Positions 1 through 8,577 of a stretch of 51,982 bases of DNA are shown one piece after another (the first letter of the stretch is position 1; every line of letters begins with the position of its first letter). The translations under genes and the position numbers were made by a program. The notes below the pieces were generated by a model that was given only the letters and a program-made list of their open reading frames with translations, searched no databases and was not told the origin of the DNA. Source of the DNA: Pseudomonas sp. HMWF021 (GTDB lineage Bacteria; Pseudomonadota; Gammaproteobacteria; Pseudomonadales; Pseudomonadaceae); NCBI RefSeq assembly GCF_003061005.1, contig NZ_QAIK01000145.1, forward strand, positions 27,008-78,989, in the 5' to 3' direction.

Positions 1-1
1 G

Positions 2-199
2 CAGCGCATCGCTCGCGCCAAGCTGCTGATCCGCCACACCGACCTGAGTCTGACGCAGATCAGCCTGGAGTGCGGCTTCTGCGACCAGGCGCATTTCTGT
101 CACATGTTCACCCGCAGCGAAGGGATCAACCCGTTCGCCTGGCGCTGTCAGGTCATGCGCGAGCCGAAGGAACGTACGATGCGGCCCACAACCTTGTGA
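2..199 (+). CDS. AraC-family transcriptional regulator, C-terminal fragment (5' end outside window)
   Basis: The first 65 codons of the window are an open frame running in from outside and ending at TGA 197-199. The residues form the second helix-turn-helix of an AraC/XylS DNA-binding domain: LSLTQISLECGFCDQAHF followed by the F-x-R-x-x-G-I-N-P-x-x-W/Y-R signature. This is the part of an AraC protein that contacts the promoter. The sensor domain is missing, so the ligand and target genes cannot be inferred. The next gene starts 134 bp downstream on the same strand and may be co-transcribed, but no promoter or terminator is obvious in the gap. Confidence 0.85.
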   Translation, partial: QRIARAKLLIRHTDLSLTQISLECGFCDQAHFCHMFTRSEGINPFAWRCQVMREPKERTMRPTTL

Positions 200-333
200 G
201 CTGCGCAGCGAAGCCACCCATTGCACTGACGCTCAAACCTGAGGAACATGCCTCGATCCCCTGCCATGGAAGGGTTGCATTACCGCGCCCGCTTCATGTG
301 TCAGGATCGCCGCATCAGCGCAGGAGTGAGCTG

Positions 334-3168
334 TTGAGTCTTTCACCGAATCAGGCCATTGGCTTCGGCCCTTATCGGATCTATACCGGGCAGCGGTTGG
401 TCATGGAGGGCGAGCAGCCGTTGCGTCTGGGGCGGCGTGCCATGGACATTCTGCTGATTCTGCTGGCTCACGCCGGCGAAGTGGTGAGCAAACAGCAATT
501 GATGGCAGCGGTGTGGCCGGACAGCGTCGTCGAAGACATCAATTTGCGGGTACACATGGCGGCGCTGCGCAAGGCGCTGGGCGACGGTCAGGCCGGGCAG
601 CGCTACATCGTCACCGTGGCCCAGCGTGGTTACAGTTTTGTGGCACCGCTTCAGGTGCAGAGCAACGAGAAACGGCCTGCCGCACAGGCGCCCGCGCGGC
701 ACAACCTGCCTGTGCGGCGCACGCGGATGATCGGCCGCCAGGCGCTGGTCGACAACTTGATGCAGCAGTTGCCGCGCCAGCGTTGCATCACTCTGGTCGG
801 CCCCGGCGGCATCGGCAAAACGACTGTGGCGCTGCGCGTCGCCGAACAACTGATCGGGCGCTACCGCGACGGCATTCGCCTGCTGGATCTGGCGCCGCTG
901 AACGATCCCGGATCGATTTTTTCACACCTGGCCACCCTGCTCGATCTGGCATCGCCTGACGGTGATCCTTTGTCTTGTGTGGTCAATGGTCTGCACGAAA
1001 GGCAGATGTTGCTGGTGCTCGACAACTGCGAGCACTTGATCGATGCGGTGGCGCTGCTCAGCGAAAGTATCCTGCGCGGCGCGCCGCAGGTTCACATTCT
1101 GGCCACCAGCCGTGAAAGCCTGCGCGCCGAGGGCGAGTTTGTGCAGCGCCTGGAGTCGCTGGACTGCCCGCCTGCAACGCTGGTCTGCGACCGGGTCCAG
1201 GCCTTGGGTTTCCCGGCCTTGCAACTGTTCGTCGAGCGCGTGATGAGCGCCTGTGAACACTTTGAATTGAGCGATGCCGAGCTGCCGCTGGCCAGCGAAA
1301 TCTGCCGTCGGCTGGACGGTATTCCACTGGCGCTGGAACTGGCAGCGGCGCAGGTTTCCAGCCTGGGTCTGAGTGCGTTATTGCAGCAATGGCAAGGCGC
1401 CCTGCATCCGCTTGCGTCCGGCAATTGCGAAGGTCATGCCCGGCACCAGACACTGCGAGCCACGCTGGACTGGAGCTTCAATCTGCTCACCCCCTGCGAG
1501 CAAACCTGCCTGCGCCGCCTCGGCGTATTTCGCGGCAGCTTTAATCTGGATTCCGCCGCTGCGGTCATCGTCGGCGAACATATAGAACCTGGCGAGGTGC
1601 TCGCCTCAGTCACACAACTGGTGGCCAAATCGCTGCTCAATGTCGAGGTCGGCGATGAAGAGGTGTTTTATCGTCTGCTCGACACCACTCGGCACTACGC
1701 CCTGGAAAAGCTCGAGCATGGCGGCGAACTTGAGGCCACTCGCCAACGCCACGCGCAACGGTGTCTGGTGCTGATGCAACAGGCGCACAGCCAGTGGGAA
1801 ACAACGCCGACCACGCAATGGATCGAGCGCTACGCCCGGGGTATCGAGGATCTGCGCGCAGCGGTTGACTGGAGTTTGAACGGTGCGGGGTCCAGGGCGT
1901 TGGGAGTGCGTCTGACGGCGACTTCGGCGGCGTTATGGCAGGAACTGTCGCTGCTCAAGGAATACGGCGGGTATGTGCGCCAGGCGCTGGCCGTACTCGA
2001 AGCGGGAGCGCAACCCTGTCCCCAACTGGAAATAACCCTGCGCCTGGCACTCGGCAGCGCCTGCTATCACACCTGGGGTGGCACGCCCGAAACCATTGCC
2101 GCGTTCACCCGTGCGCAGGTACTGGCGCAGCAACATGGCGATGTCGCCGGACAGCTGCGCGCGGTGTCGGGGCACCTGGCAGTCAATCTCAGTTGCGGTC
2201 ATTACCAGGCTGCGCTGGCGCAGAGCAAACAGTTCGACCGGCTCGGCGCGCATGGCGATCCCTTACTGGCGCTGAGCACCCACCGTTTGCGTGTGCTGGC
2301 GCTGCACTTTGCCGGCAATCAGCCACAGGCTCGCATCAGCGCCGAGCAAGTGATCCAGCGCATGGCTCACAGCGGCCATCGCAACCGCTTCACCCATGGC
2401 TTCGGCGTGCAATATGACCAGAGCGTCGCCTCGTTGACCATCCTGGCGCGCGTGCTGTGGCTGCAAGGTTTCGCCGATCAGGCGTGGCACACCGCGCGAC
2501 AGGCGCTGGACATTGCGCTGCAGATCAACCACGGCACCTCGATCTGCTACACCCTGGCGCTGGCCAGTTGCTTGATCGCCCATTACAACGGCGACCGAAA
2601 GAACGCTCGCGCGCTGTTGCAACTGTTGTTGGAGCAGGCACAGAAGCATTCGGTGCTGCTGTTCCATACGTGGGCGCGGCACTATGCACAGGTCATCGAG
2701 GTCGGCGAAAAGCGGCCGGTGGTGGCAGCGGACAGTGGGCTGGTCAGGGAACTGATGGTCACGCTCGACAGCCGCTTTATCGATGACGCCTTGCTTGAGC
2801 GCGCGCAGAGCGGCGCAGCGGGCTGGAGCACTGCAGAAATTCTGCGGGCGCAGGCCGAGCGGTTGCTGAGCGAAGCGCACGGTTGCCCTGAAGGACACAC
2901 TCGCGATCAGGCTCGCTGCGACACTGAACAGCAAGCCGAGAACATCCTGCAGCAAGCTATTGGTATTGCCCGAGATCAAGGCGCCCTTGCCTGGGAGTTG
3001 CGCAGCGCGACCACGCTGGCCCGGCTATGGCAGCAGCAATCGCGCTATCACGAGGCGTTGGCGTTGCTCGCGCCGATTCACCAGCGATTCACCGAGGGCT
3101 ACGCCACGCCGGACCTGCACAAAGTGCGGCTAATGCTCGAACAATTGCGCCGTCATGTGCAGATCTGA
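334..3168 (+). CDS. Winged-helix STAND ATPase regulator (wHTH - NB-ARC-like ATPase - TPR-like), 944 aa
   Basis: Predicted signal-responsive ATPase transcription factor. Residues about 5-105 form an OmpR/CadC-type winged helix (GFGPYRI, then LRLGRRAMDILLILLAHAG, and a terminal GYSFVAP wing). An AAA/NB-ARC-type NTPase follows, with Walker A GPGGIGKTT at 156-164 and Walker B LLVLDNCEH near 227-234. An arm domain comes next (RRLDGIPLALELAAAQ), and then about 450 residues of alpha-helical TPR-like repeats. The open frame extends upstream, but I chose the TTG at 334. It has AGGAG 7 nt before it and puts the winged helix at the N-terminus. In this class, ligand binding to the repeats normally releases the ATPase for oligomerisation and DNA binding. 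Here the ligand and targets are unknown. The 3' end overlaps the convergent paralogue by 39 bp. A defence-type STAND role is possible, but a winged helix suggests transcription control. Confidence 0.85.
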   Translation: MSLSPNQAIGFGPYRIYTGQRLVMEGEQPLRLGRRAMDILLILLAHAGEVVSKQQLMAAVWPDSVVEDINLRVHMAALRKALGDGQAGQRYIVTVAQRGYSFVAPLQVQSNEKRPAAQAPARHNLPVRRTRMIGRQALVDNLMQQLPRQRCITLVGPGGIGKTTVALRVAEQLIGRYRDGIRLLDLAPLNDPGSIFSHLATLLDLASPDGDPLSCVVNGLHERQMLLVLDNCEHLIDAVALLSESILRGAPQVHILATSRESLRAEGEFVQRLESLDCPPATLVCDRVQALGFPALQLFVERVMSACEHFELSDAELPLASEICRRLDGIPLALELAAAQVSSLGLSALLQQWQGALHPLASGNCEGHARHQTLRATLDWSFNLLTPCEQTCLRRLGVFRGSFNLDSAAAVIVGEHIEPGEVLASVTQLVAKSLLNVEVGDEEVFYRLLDTTRHYALEKLEHGGELEATRQRHAQRCLVLMQQAHSQWETTPTTQWIERYARGIEDLRAAVDWSLNGAGSRALGVRLTATSAALWQELSLLKEYGGYVRQALAVLEAGAQPCPQLEITLRLALGSACYHTWGGTPETIAAFTRAQVLAQQHGDVAGQLRAVSGHLAVNLSCGHYQAALAQSKQFDRLGAHGDPLLALSTHRLRVLALHFAGNQPQARISAEQVIQRMAHSGHRNRFTHGFGVQYDQSVASLTILARVLWLQGFADQAWHTARQALDIALQINHGTSICYTLALASCLIAHYNGDRKNARALLQLLLEQAQKHSVLLFHTWARHYAQVIEVGEKRPVVAADSGLVRELMVTLDSRFIDDALLERAQSGAAGWSTAEILRAQAERLLSEAHGCPEGHTRDQARCDTEQQAENILQQAIGIARDQGALAWELRSATTLARLWQQQSRYHEALALLAPIHQRFTEGYATPDLHKVRLMLEQLRRHVQI

Positions 3169-4602
3169 CACTGATCGTTTGCAGGCGTTGTAAAGGGCAT
3201 GACGATGCACGATGTCATCGAGATCGCCACTGTGTTCCCACTGCTCACGGGCGTAATAGCGGGTGGTATTGAGCATCCGGTAACGCAACGGATCAGCGCC
3301 CCGCTCTACCGTCAGCAAGGACTTGGCTGCGAGCCCCTCGATGATCGCCACCACGGTTGGCGGCGACATGTACTGGCAGTGGATGACGGTCAGTGCAACC
3401 TCGAGGGTGAAGCTCGTCCTGAACACCGACAGCCGTTGCAGAATCCGCTGCTCGCTCGCGCTCAAGCGTTGATAACTCCAGTCCAGCGCCGCGCCCATGG
3501 AGCGATGACGCGCCACGGCCCTGCGCCGCCCGTGACCGAGCCAGTGCAGGCCGTTATCGAGTTGCGCCTGCAAACCGACCAGGGCCAGCGCATCGATCTG
3601 CGCTGCCGCCAGTTCTATCGCCAGGGGCAAGCCGTCAAGCCGCCGGCAAATCTCACGCACAAACGGCAGATCCTGCATACGCAAACGGAAATCGTGCTGG
3701 CGCGCACGGGCCCGGCTAACCAGCAACTGCACCGCCGAATAACCCATGACCTCCTCGACACTGTGCAGCGCCGAAGCCTTGGGGATCGTCAGGGGCGCGA
3801 GCTGCTGCACGGACTCGAGGCTGACCTGTAACGGCTCGCGACTGGTGACCAGCAATGTCAGGCGGGGAGCCGCCTCGAGCAATCGTTCGGCCAGCGCGCG
3901 GCAGGTATCGCGTCGATGTTCGCAGTTGTCCAGCACCAGCAAGGCATGCCAGGTCGTCAGCGTTTCGAATGGAGTGCCAAGATGCTGCAGCAGGTGATCG
4001 AGCAACGGCGTTGCATCGTCGATGGCCGACAGGTCGAACTGCCAAATGCCGTCGCGATAATGCTGCAGCAGCAATTCCGCCACACGCAGGGCCACTGTTG
4101 ACTTGCCGACGCCGGCCGGCCCGGTCACGGTCATCAGCCGGCACAAGGGCATTTTCCGCACGAGGCTGCCCACCAGTGAGTCGCGGCCGGTGACCGGAGT
4201 CAAGCGCCCGGGCAAGTTGTGTTGAGGCGCTTGCAGGGTTTCGAAGACCACTTGGGCAACGCTGTCGGTATGTACCGGGGCGATGAAGCAATAACCGCAT
4301 TGCGGCACGTTGACGATATAGCGCTGGCCATTTTCGCCATCGCCCAGTGTCCGACGCAGCGCCGCGATATGCACCCGCAGGTTGATCTCCTCGACCACCG
4401 ACGTCGGCCAGACCCTGGCGATCAACTTTTCCTTGCTCACCACCCGGCCGGCATGCTCGACCAGCACCTGCAGGATATCCAGCGCCCGGCCGCCCATGCG
4501 CAGCTGCCGATCCCCGTCGAGAATCAGGCGTTGGCGCAAATGAAACGCGAACGGACCGAAATACAGCACCGACGCGCCATTCAGATCATTTTGGCTATAC
4601 AT
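3130..4602 (-). CDS. Winged-helix STAND ATPase paralogue lacking the TPR region, 490 aa
   Basis: Paralogue of the 944-aa protein encoded head-on to it. The two align from the winged helix (residues 10-110) through Walker A GPAGVGKST (161-169), Walker B LLVLDNCEH and the RRLDGLPLAIELAAAQ arm, up to the LLTVERG...YRMLNTTRYYAREQ region. After the shared R-H-A motif it ends with about 20 unrelated residues, encoded partly inside the 3' end of its partner. The whole TPR-like sensor half is absent. It may be a constitutive or accessory form, a product of deletion, or a decaying copy. The start is uncertain. ATG 4602 puts the winged helix at the N-terminus as in the paralogue but has a poor Shine-Dalgarno, and an in-frame ATG lies 11 codons upstream. 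Confidence 0.75.
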   Translation of the reverse strand: MYSQNDLNGASVLYFGPFAFHLRQRLILDGDRQLRMGGRALDILQVLVEHAGRVVSKEKLIARVWPTSVVEEINLRVHIAALRRTLGDGENGQRYIVNVPQCGYCFIAPVHTDSVAQVVFETLQAPQHNLPGRLTPVTGRDSLVGSLVRKMPLCRLMTVTGPAGVGKSTVALRVAELLLQHYRDGIWQFDLSAIDDATPLLDHLLQHLGTPFETLTTWHALLVLDNCEHRRDTCRALAERLLEAAPRLTLLVTSREPLQVSLESVQQLAPLTIPKASALHSVEEVMGYSAVQLLVSRARARQHDFRLRMQDLPFVREICRRLDGLPLAIELAAAQIDALALVGLQAQLDNGLHWLGHGRRRAVARHRSMGAALDWSYQRLSASEQRILQRLSVFRTSFTLEVALTVIHCQYMSPPTVVAIIEGLAAKSLLTVERGADPLRYRMLNTTRYYAREQWEHSGDLDDIVHRHALYNACKRSVSDLHMTAQLFEH

Positions 4603-4760
4603 GCCTTTCACACACCGCCACACCGTGAACTTCATGCCCACAGCATTGCGTGCCTCTCCCTTCCAAGCGTTGTATTCATCTTGGCAGGCATGAATGGCGA
4701 TACAACACTTGCACAGGACCCAGCACGGACATCCGTGTGCGCAAAACGGACACAACCGCT

Positions 4761-5711
4761 CTAGCTGAACTGTTCACGGTACTGTGCCGGGGTCAGGCCG
4801 AGTTTTTGCGCGAACAAAATCCGCATATGACGCACGCTGCCAAACCCGCTTTTGTAAGCCACGGTCTTGAGCGGCAGTTCAGTGGTTTCCAGCAGATTAC
4901 GTGCCTGATCAACCCGCGCACGCTGCAGGAACTCCATGGGCGTCATGTTCACCTCACGCAGGAACACACGGGCAAAATGCCGCGCGCTCATGTTCGCCAG
5001 AGCGGCCATGTCCTGGACGGTAAACGCTTGGTCCAGATGCTCCAGCACGAAATTCTGCACCCGGGTGATCGGGGTTTCATGGGGCGCCACTGCCGCCATC
5101 AGAGGACTGAACTGCGCCTGCCCACCCTGGCGTTTCATCACCACCAACAACACTTTCGCCACGTCCTGGGCAACTTTTTTACCGTGATCCTGAGCCACCA
5201 CCGCCAACGCCAGATCGATGCCGGCAGTCACCCCGCCGGAAGTGATCAGGTTGCGGTCTTCGGTGTAAATCCGGTCAGATTCCACCTGCGCCAAAGGGAA
5301 AGCCCTGATCAAGCGCTCAAGGTAGTTCCAGTGCGTGGTGACCCGGTAGCCATCGAGCAAGCCGGCATGGCCGAGAACGAATGCGCCGGTGCAGATCGAA
5401 CCGTAGCGTTCGGCGCGGCGAACAGCATCCTGCAACCAGGTCAGCAATGGTGGGTGCTTTTCGTTGTAGGCGCCCGGCCCGCCCGGCACCAGCAACAGAT
5501 CGTAATCCGGGGAAGATTCATCAATGTGACGATCCGGCAGCACCCGCACGCCATTGGAGGCCAGTAATGGGCCGTGCTCGGTACCGACGGTGATCAACTG
5601 ATAATGGTCGTCCGGTTTCAGGTAGCGATTGGCAACCGAAAACACCTCCATAGGTCCGGCCATGTCGAGCAGAAGAAAGTCGGGAAACAGCACCATTGCC
5701 ACGGTTTTCAT
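4761..5711 (-). CDS. GlxA-family transcriptional regulator (DJ-1/PfpI + AraC domains)
   Basis: A 316-aa fusion of an N-terminal DJ-1/PfpI (class I glutamine amidotransferase-like) domain, about residues 1-190, and a C-terminal AraC DNA-binding domain, about 215-316. The amidotransferase elbow SICTGAFVLG with Cys107 is present. The two AraC helix-turn-helix units are visible (FTVQDMAALANMSARHFARVF and LKTVAYKSGFGSVRHMRILF). Relatives include GbdR, CdhR and ArgR of Pseudomonas, which sense small quaternary amines or amino acids. The ligand here cannot be told. It is divergent from the pirin gene, with 217 bp between the two starts, so it may control pirin, but no operator was recognised. Confidence 0.9.
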   Translation of the reverse strand: MKTVAMVLFPDFLLLDMAGPMEVFSVANRYLKPDDHYQLITVGTEHGPLLASNGVRVLPDRHIDESSPDYDLLLVPGGPGAYNEKHPPLLTWLQDAVRRAERYGSICTGAFVLGHAGLLDGYRVTTHWNYLERLIRAFPLAQVESDRIYTEDRNLITSGGVTAGIDLALAVVAQDHGKKVAQDVAKVLLVVMKRQGGQAQFSPLMAAVAPHETPITRVQNFVLEHLDQAFTVQDMAALANMSARHFARVFLREVNMTPMEFLQRARVDQARNLLETTELPLKTVAYKSGFGSVRHMRILFAQKLGLTPAQYREQFS

Positions 5712-5928
5712 GGGTAAACAACTTCACTGAAAATAAGAAGAGAACAGACTGACGCTGCATTATGGCCAAGTACGTTTTACACGGCGGAAAAGAAACCGTG
5801 ATCGGCTGCGCAAAACTGTCAACCTGAACCGGACAGTGTTTCAATATTCACCTACTTATTGCACCGAGGAGTTAACAGTAACCTTCTCCTCACTCGGACG
5901 AATCAACGTCCTGAAAGGAGATTCGATC

Positions 5929-6651
5929 ATGCTGACTCTGCGCAAAGCTTCCGACCGTGGACTCGCCAATCATGGCTGGCTGAAATCTTTCCACACCTTT
6001 TCCTTCGCCAGCTACCGCGACCCGCGTGAACAAGGGTTCTCCGACCTGCTGGTAATCAATGATGACCGCGTCGCCGCCGGCAAGGGTTTCGGCCAGCACC
6101 CGCACCGCGACATGGAAATTTTTTCCTATGTGCTCGAAGGCGCACTGGAACACAAAGACACTTTGGGCACCGGTTCGGTGATCCGTCCAGGCGACGTGCA
6201 ATTGATGAGTGCCGGTAATGGCGTGGCTCATAGCGAGTTCAACCACTCGGCGAGCCAACCGGTGCACTTCCTGCAGATCTGGATCGTGCCTCAAGTCAGC
6301 GGCGCCAAACCACGTTATCAGCAAGAGCATTTCAGCCCCGAGAAAAAACGCGGTCGCTTGCAACTGATCATTTCACCAGACGGCCGTGATGGCTCGCTGA
6401 AAGTTCTGCAGGACGCGCGAGTGTTTGCCGGACTGTTCGACGGCAATGAAAGTACGACGCTGGAGTTACCGGCCAATCGTTATGCTTATGTGCATGTCGC
6501 CCGCGGAAGCGTCGTACTCAACGGAGTGCAATTGCAGGAAGGGGATGGCGTGCGGGTTCGCGAAGAACAGGCCCTGACCTTGAGCAACGGTGTGGATGCC
6601 GAAGTGCTGGTGTTCGATCTGCGGCCGCAGGAGTTGCCGCAAATGCCGTAA
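5929..6651 (+). CDS. Pirin family protein (YhhW-like bicupin, probable quercetin 2,3-dioxygenase)
   Basis: A 240-aa two-cupin protein. The single metal site of the YhhW type is intact: His57 and His59 in GQHPHRDME, and His101 and Glu103 in AHSEF. The family shows quercetin 2,3-dioxygenase activity in vitro, but its natural substrate is uncertain and some pirins act as redox-sensing co-regulators. ATG 5929 is chosen because AAAGGAG precedes it by 8 nt and the protein then starts MLTLRKA as in relatives. The open frame upstream lacks family similarity. It is a single-gene unit closed by a strong hairpin terminator at 6672-6700, and divergent from the GlxA-type regulator. Confidence 0.92.
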   Translation: MLTLRKASDRGLANHGWLKSFHTFSFASYRDPREQGFSDLLVINDDRVAAGKGFGQHPHRDMEIFSYVLEGALEHKDTLGTGSVIRPGDVQLMSAGNGVAHSEFNHSASQPVHFLQIWIVPQVSGAKPRYQQEHFSPEKKRGRLQLIISPDGRDGSLKVLQDARVFAGLFDGNESTTLELPANRYAYVHVARGSVVLNGVQLQEGDGVRVREEQALTLSNGVDAEVLVFDLRPQELPQMP

Positions 6652-6671
6652 AGCGGTGTTTCAATGCCCAC

Positions 6672-6700
6672 AAAAACGGCCTTCATTGAAGGCCGTTTTT
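6672..6700. terminator. Bidirectional Rho-independent terminator (pirin / coiled-coil gene)
   Basis: A perfect inverted repeat (AAAAACGGCCTTC, 3-nt loop ATT, GAAGGCCGTTTTT) has A and T tracts on its two flanks, so it can stop transcripts from both sides. It lies just after the pirin stop and overlaps the last bases of the convergent gene. Confidence 0.9.
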
Positions 6701-7286
6701 ATTCGATCGGTATTGGCGATGGCAATGCGGCAGGTTTTGGTACATGGATGTCCTTGCCTGCCTGAACTGCGGCTAGGGTGGTTTGAATGGCTACGTACAT
6801 GTTGGCCTGATTGGCGTAATAAGCCCCTACCACGATGGCGACGACTCCAATGAGCTGGACAGCCGTCGCAGCCCAGACATTGGCCTTCACGGTTGCCCCC
6901 TGTCTCGCCGCTTCCTGCGCGCCCTCGGCAATCTTGCGCATCTCTTGCGTAATCAGGTCGTAGCGTTTGTCTCGTTCGGCCTGGGTTTTGTCTCGTTCGG
7001 CTTGGGTGTTGTCTCGTTCGGCCCGGGTGTTGTCGCGTTCGATCTGGATTTTGTCTCGTTCTGCCTGTGCGGAAAGAAACCCGTCGATTTTTGCCGACAC
7101 GGCGTCAATACGCGCATCCATCCTTACTTCGATGGTCTCGATCCTGGCGTTGAATTCTTCACGACTGATGGCGTTCATGGCTTGAGCATCTCGACCTTTG
7201 TGCGTTGTATCACTGCTCTGATAATGACTGAAATCCCTGGCTTCCAATTCAACACCTTCCTGGGTTACCGATACCTTCCGTGGCAT
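6699..7286 (-). CDS. Hypothetical protein with heptad-repeat coiled coil and a membrane segment near the C-terminus
   Basis: Function not recognised. From ATG 7286 the product has 195 residues. A polar N-terminus is followed by MNAISREEFNARIETIEVRMDAR-like amphipathic helix. Next come about five consecutive 7-residue repeats of the form QAERDKT/QIERDNT/RAERDNT, a continuous charged coiled coil. After a further helix there is one hydrophobic segment (TAVQLIGVVAIVVGAYYANQ) and a short tail rich in Pro. This suggests a membrane-anchored coiled-coil protein. The start is uncertain: ATG 7286 and an internal ATG at MNAISREE both lack a good Shine-Dalgarno, and the open frame continues upstream to 7415. 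It shares a terminator with the convergent pirin gene. Confidence 0.65.
   Translation of the reverse strand: MPRKVSVTQEGVELEARDFSHYQSSDTTHKGRDAQAMNAISREEFNARIETIEVRMDARIDAVSAKIDGFLSAQAERDKIQIERDNTRAERDNTQAERDKTQAERDKRYDLITQEMRKIAEGAQEAARQGATVKANVWAATAVQLIGVVAIVVGAYYANQANMYVAIQTTLAAVQAGKDIHVPKPAALPSPIPIE
6970..7070 (-). repeat. 21-bp in-frame tandem repeat encoding coiled-coil heptads (about 4.8 units)
   Basis: Units start at 6970, 6991, 7012, 7033 and (partial) 7054, each close to TCTCGTTCGGCCTGGGTTTTG on the plus strand. Each unit is exactly 7 codons, so gain or loss of a unit would lengthen or shorten the coiled coil without a frameshift. The fourth unit is the most diverged. Confidence 0.9.
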
Positions 7287-7429
7287 GTCACGTGATTGCA
7301 GGCGCTGTGCCTCGCCTTGAGCTGTTCCAACGATAGGCCCTTGCCCTACTGCCCACAAGCCAGCGCATTCTGCTAAGTCCGTAGGCAAATTCGTCAGACA
7401 ATGTGCGCCAGTCAATCAGGTTCGCTCAG

Positions 7430-8305
7430 TCATTTTTGCTCCGTTTCGAAGGCCTCGACGATCTGCTCGATCACCGCCCGAACCCGGGCGGTGTGGCGCA
7501 GATCTGCGTGGGTGACCAGCCAGACCTCGTAAGTTTGCGGGCGGCTGCGCTCTGGCCAGAGTCGCACCAGACCATCGCGCTCCCCCATAGGCACGGTCAT
7601 TTCTCCTACACCCAATCCAGCGGCGATGGAGCGACGCAGCAACAGGCTGGAGCCAAGACTGGCGACGATCCGCCCACGACTGATCGGCTCGCCAACCAGG
7701 GTCACTTCCTTGTTACCTTGCAAATACGGCTGGTAGACCACCAGGTCATGACCTTCGAATGCACTTCCCTGTTCGGGTACACCTCTGGCGTCGATGTAAG
7801 CCTGCGAAGCGAACAGGCCTACCGGCCAGCGCGCCAGTCGCCGGGCAATCAGGTCTGGATTGTCCGGCCGGGCATTGCGTACAGCGATGTCCGCTTCGCG
7901 TTTGGCCAGGCTGAGCATTTGTGTCGAGGCATCCAGTTGCACGCGCACGTCCGGGTGTTGTTCATGCAGGCGGGCGATGGCCGGAATCAGGAAATCAATC
8001 GCCAGCGAATCGGTAGTGCTGACGCGCACAGTGCCTGTCAGTCGATCGTCCAGGCCCTGAATACGGCGCTCCAGCTCGAGCGCTGAATGTTCCATTTTTT
8101 CCACCGCCTGGAGCGCCGCCTCACCAAGCGCGGTAACTGCGTACCCGTCGGAAGTACGCAGAAACAGGGTTGCGTTCAAGGACTTCTCCAGCGCCGTGAC
8201 CCGCCGTCCGACGGTTGCCTGATCGACACCCAGTACCCGAGCCGCGCCGCGCAATGTCGATTCGCGGCAAACAGCCAAAAACACGCGCGCATCATCCCAA
8301 TTCAT
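7430..8305 (-). CDS. LysR-family transcriptional regulator
   Basis: A 291-aa LysR-type regulator. The N-terminal winged helix-turn-helix is clear at residues 1-60 (MNWDDARVFLAVCRESTLRG, then AARVLGVDQATVGRRVTALE). It is followed by the linker helix and a periplasmic-binding-protein-like effector domain (about 90-291). The start MNWDD matches relatives. It is divergently transcribed from the quinone oxidoreductase gene 272 bp away. A palindrome TGATGC-N6-GCATCA sits 13 bp upstream of its own start, as expected for an autoregulated LysR gene that also controls its neighbour. The inducer is unknown. Confidence 0.93.
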   Translation of the reverse strand: MNWDDARVFLAVCRESTLRGAARVLGVDQATVGRRVTALEKSLNATLFLRTSDGYAVTALGEAALQAVEKMEHSALELERRIQGLDDRLTGTVRVSTTDSLAIDFLIPAIARLHEQHPDVRVQLDASTQMLSLAKREADIAVRNARPDNPDLIARRLARWPVGLFASQAYIDARGVPEQGSAFEGHDLVVYQPYLQGNKEVTLVGEPISRGRIVASLGSSLLLRRSIAAGLGVGEMTVPMGERDGLVRLWPERSRPQTYEVWLVTHADLRHTARVRAVIEQIVEAFETEQK

Positions 8306-8317
8306 CTCGTCCTCTCC

Positions 8318-8335
8318 TGATGCAATTTCGCATCA
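8318..8335. promoter_or_regulatory. Probable LysR operator, TGATGC-N6-GCATCA
   Basis: An 18-bp perfect dyad in the divergent intergenic region, 13 bp before the LysR start. A further GATGCA half-site lies at about 8358-8363. Dyads of this size containing T-N11-A are typical LysR recognition sites. Assignment to this regulator is inference from position. Confidence 0.5.
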
Positions 8336-8577
8336 TGGCGTCGCCAAATCGCTGCACTGATGCAGCGACGGTAATCGATATGCTGAGCGCCATAAACCCC
8401 CGTGCAGGATTTGGCGCCATGCGTACCCCCTGACCGAACTTCGCCCGCCACTGTGCGAACCAGGACCGGGAGGCTGCTGACCTGTCCTGTCGCTCAACGT
8501 TGCCGGGCTAATTGACGGGAATCATTCCACCCTTGTAACGCTCCCAATTATTCAGTCCCTAGTCAGGAGGAAACCTC

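Noticed and set aside
70..333. N-terminal extension of the 944-aa regulator from GTG/ATG starts near 70
   Set aside because: The extension overlaps the end of the AraC gene in another frame, has no family similarity, and TTG 334 has a well-placed AGGAG.
6970..7070. 21-bp tandem repeats as a CRISPR array
   Set aside because: There are no spacers; the units are contiguous and in frame within a coiled-coil gene.
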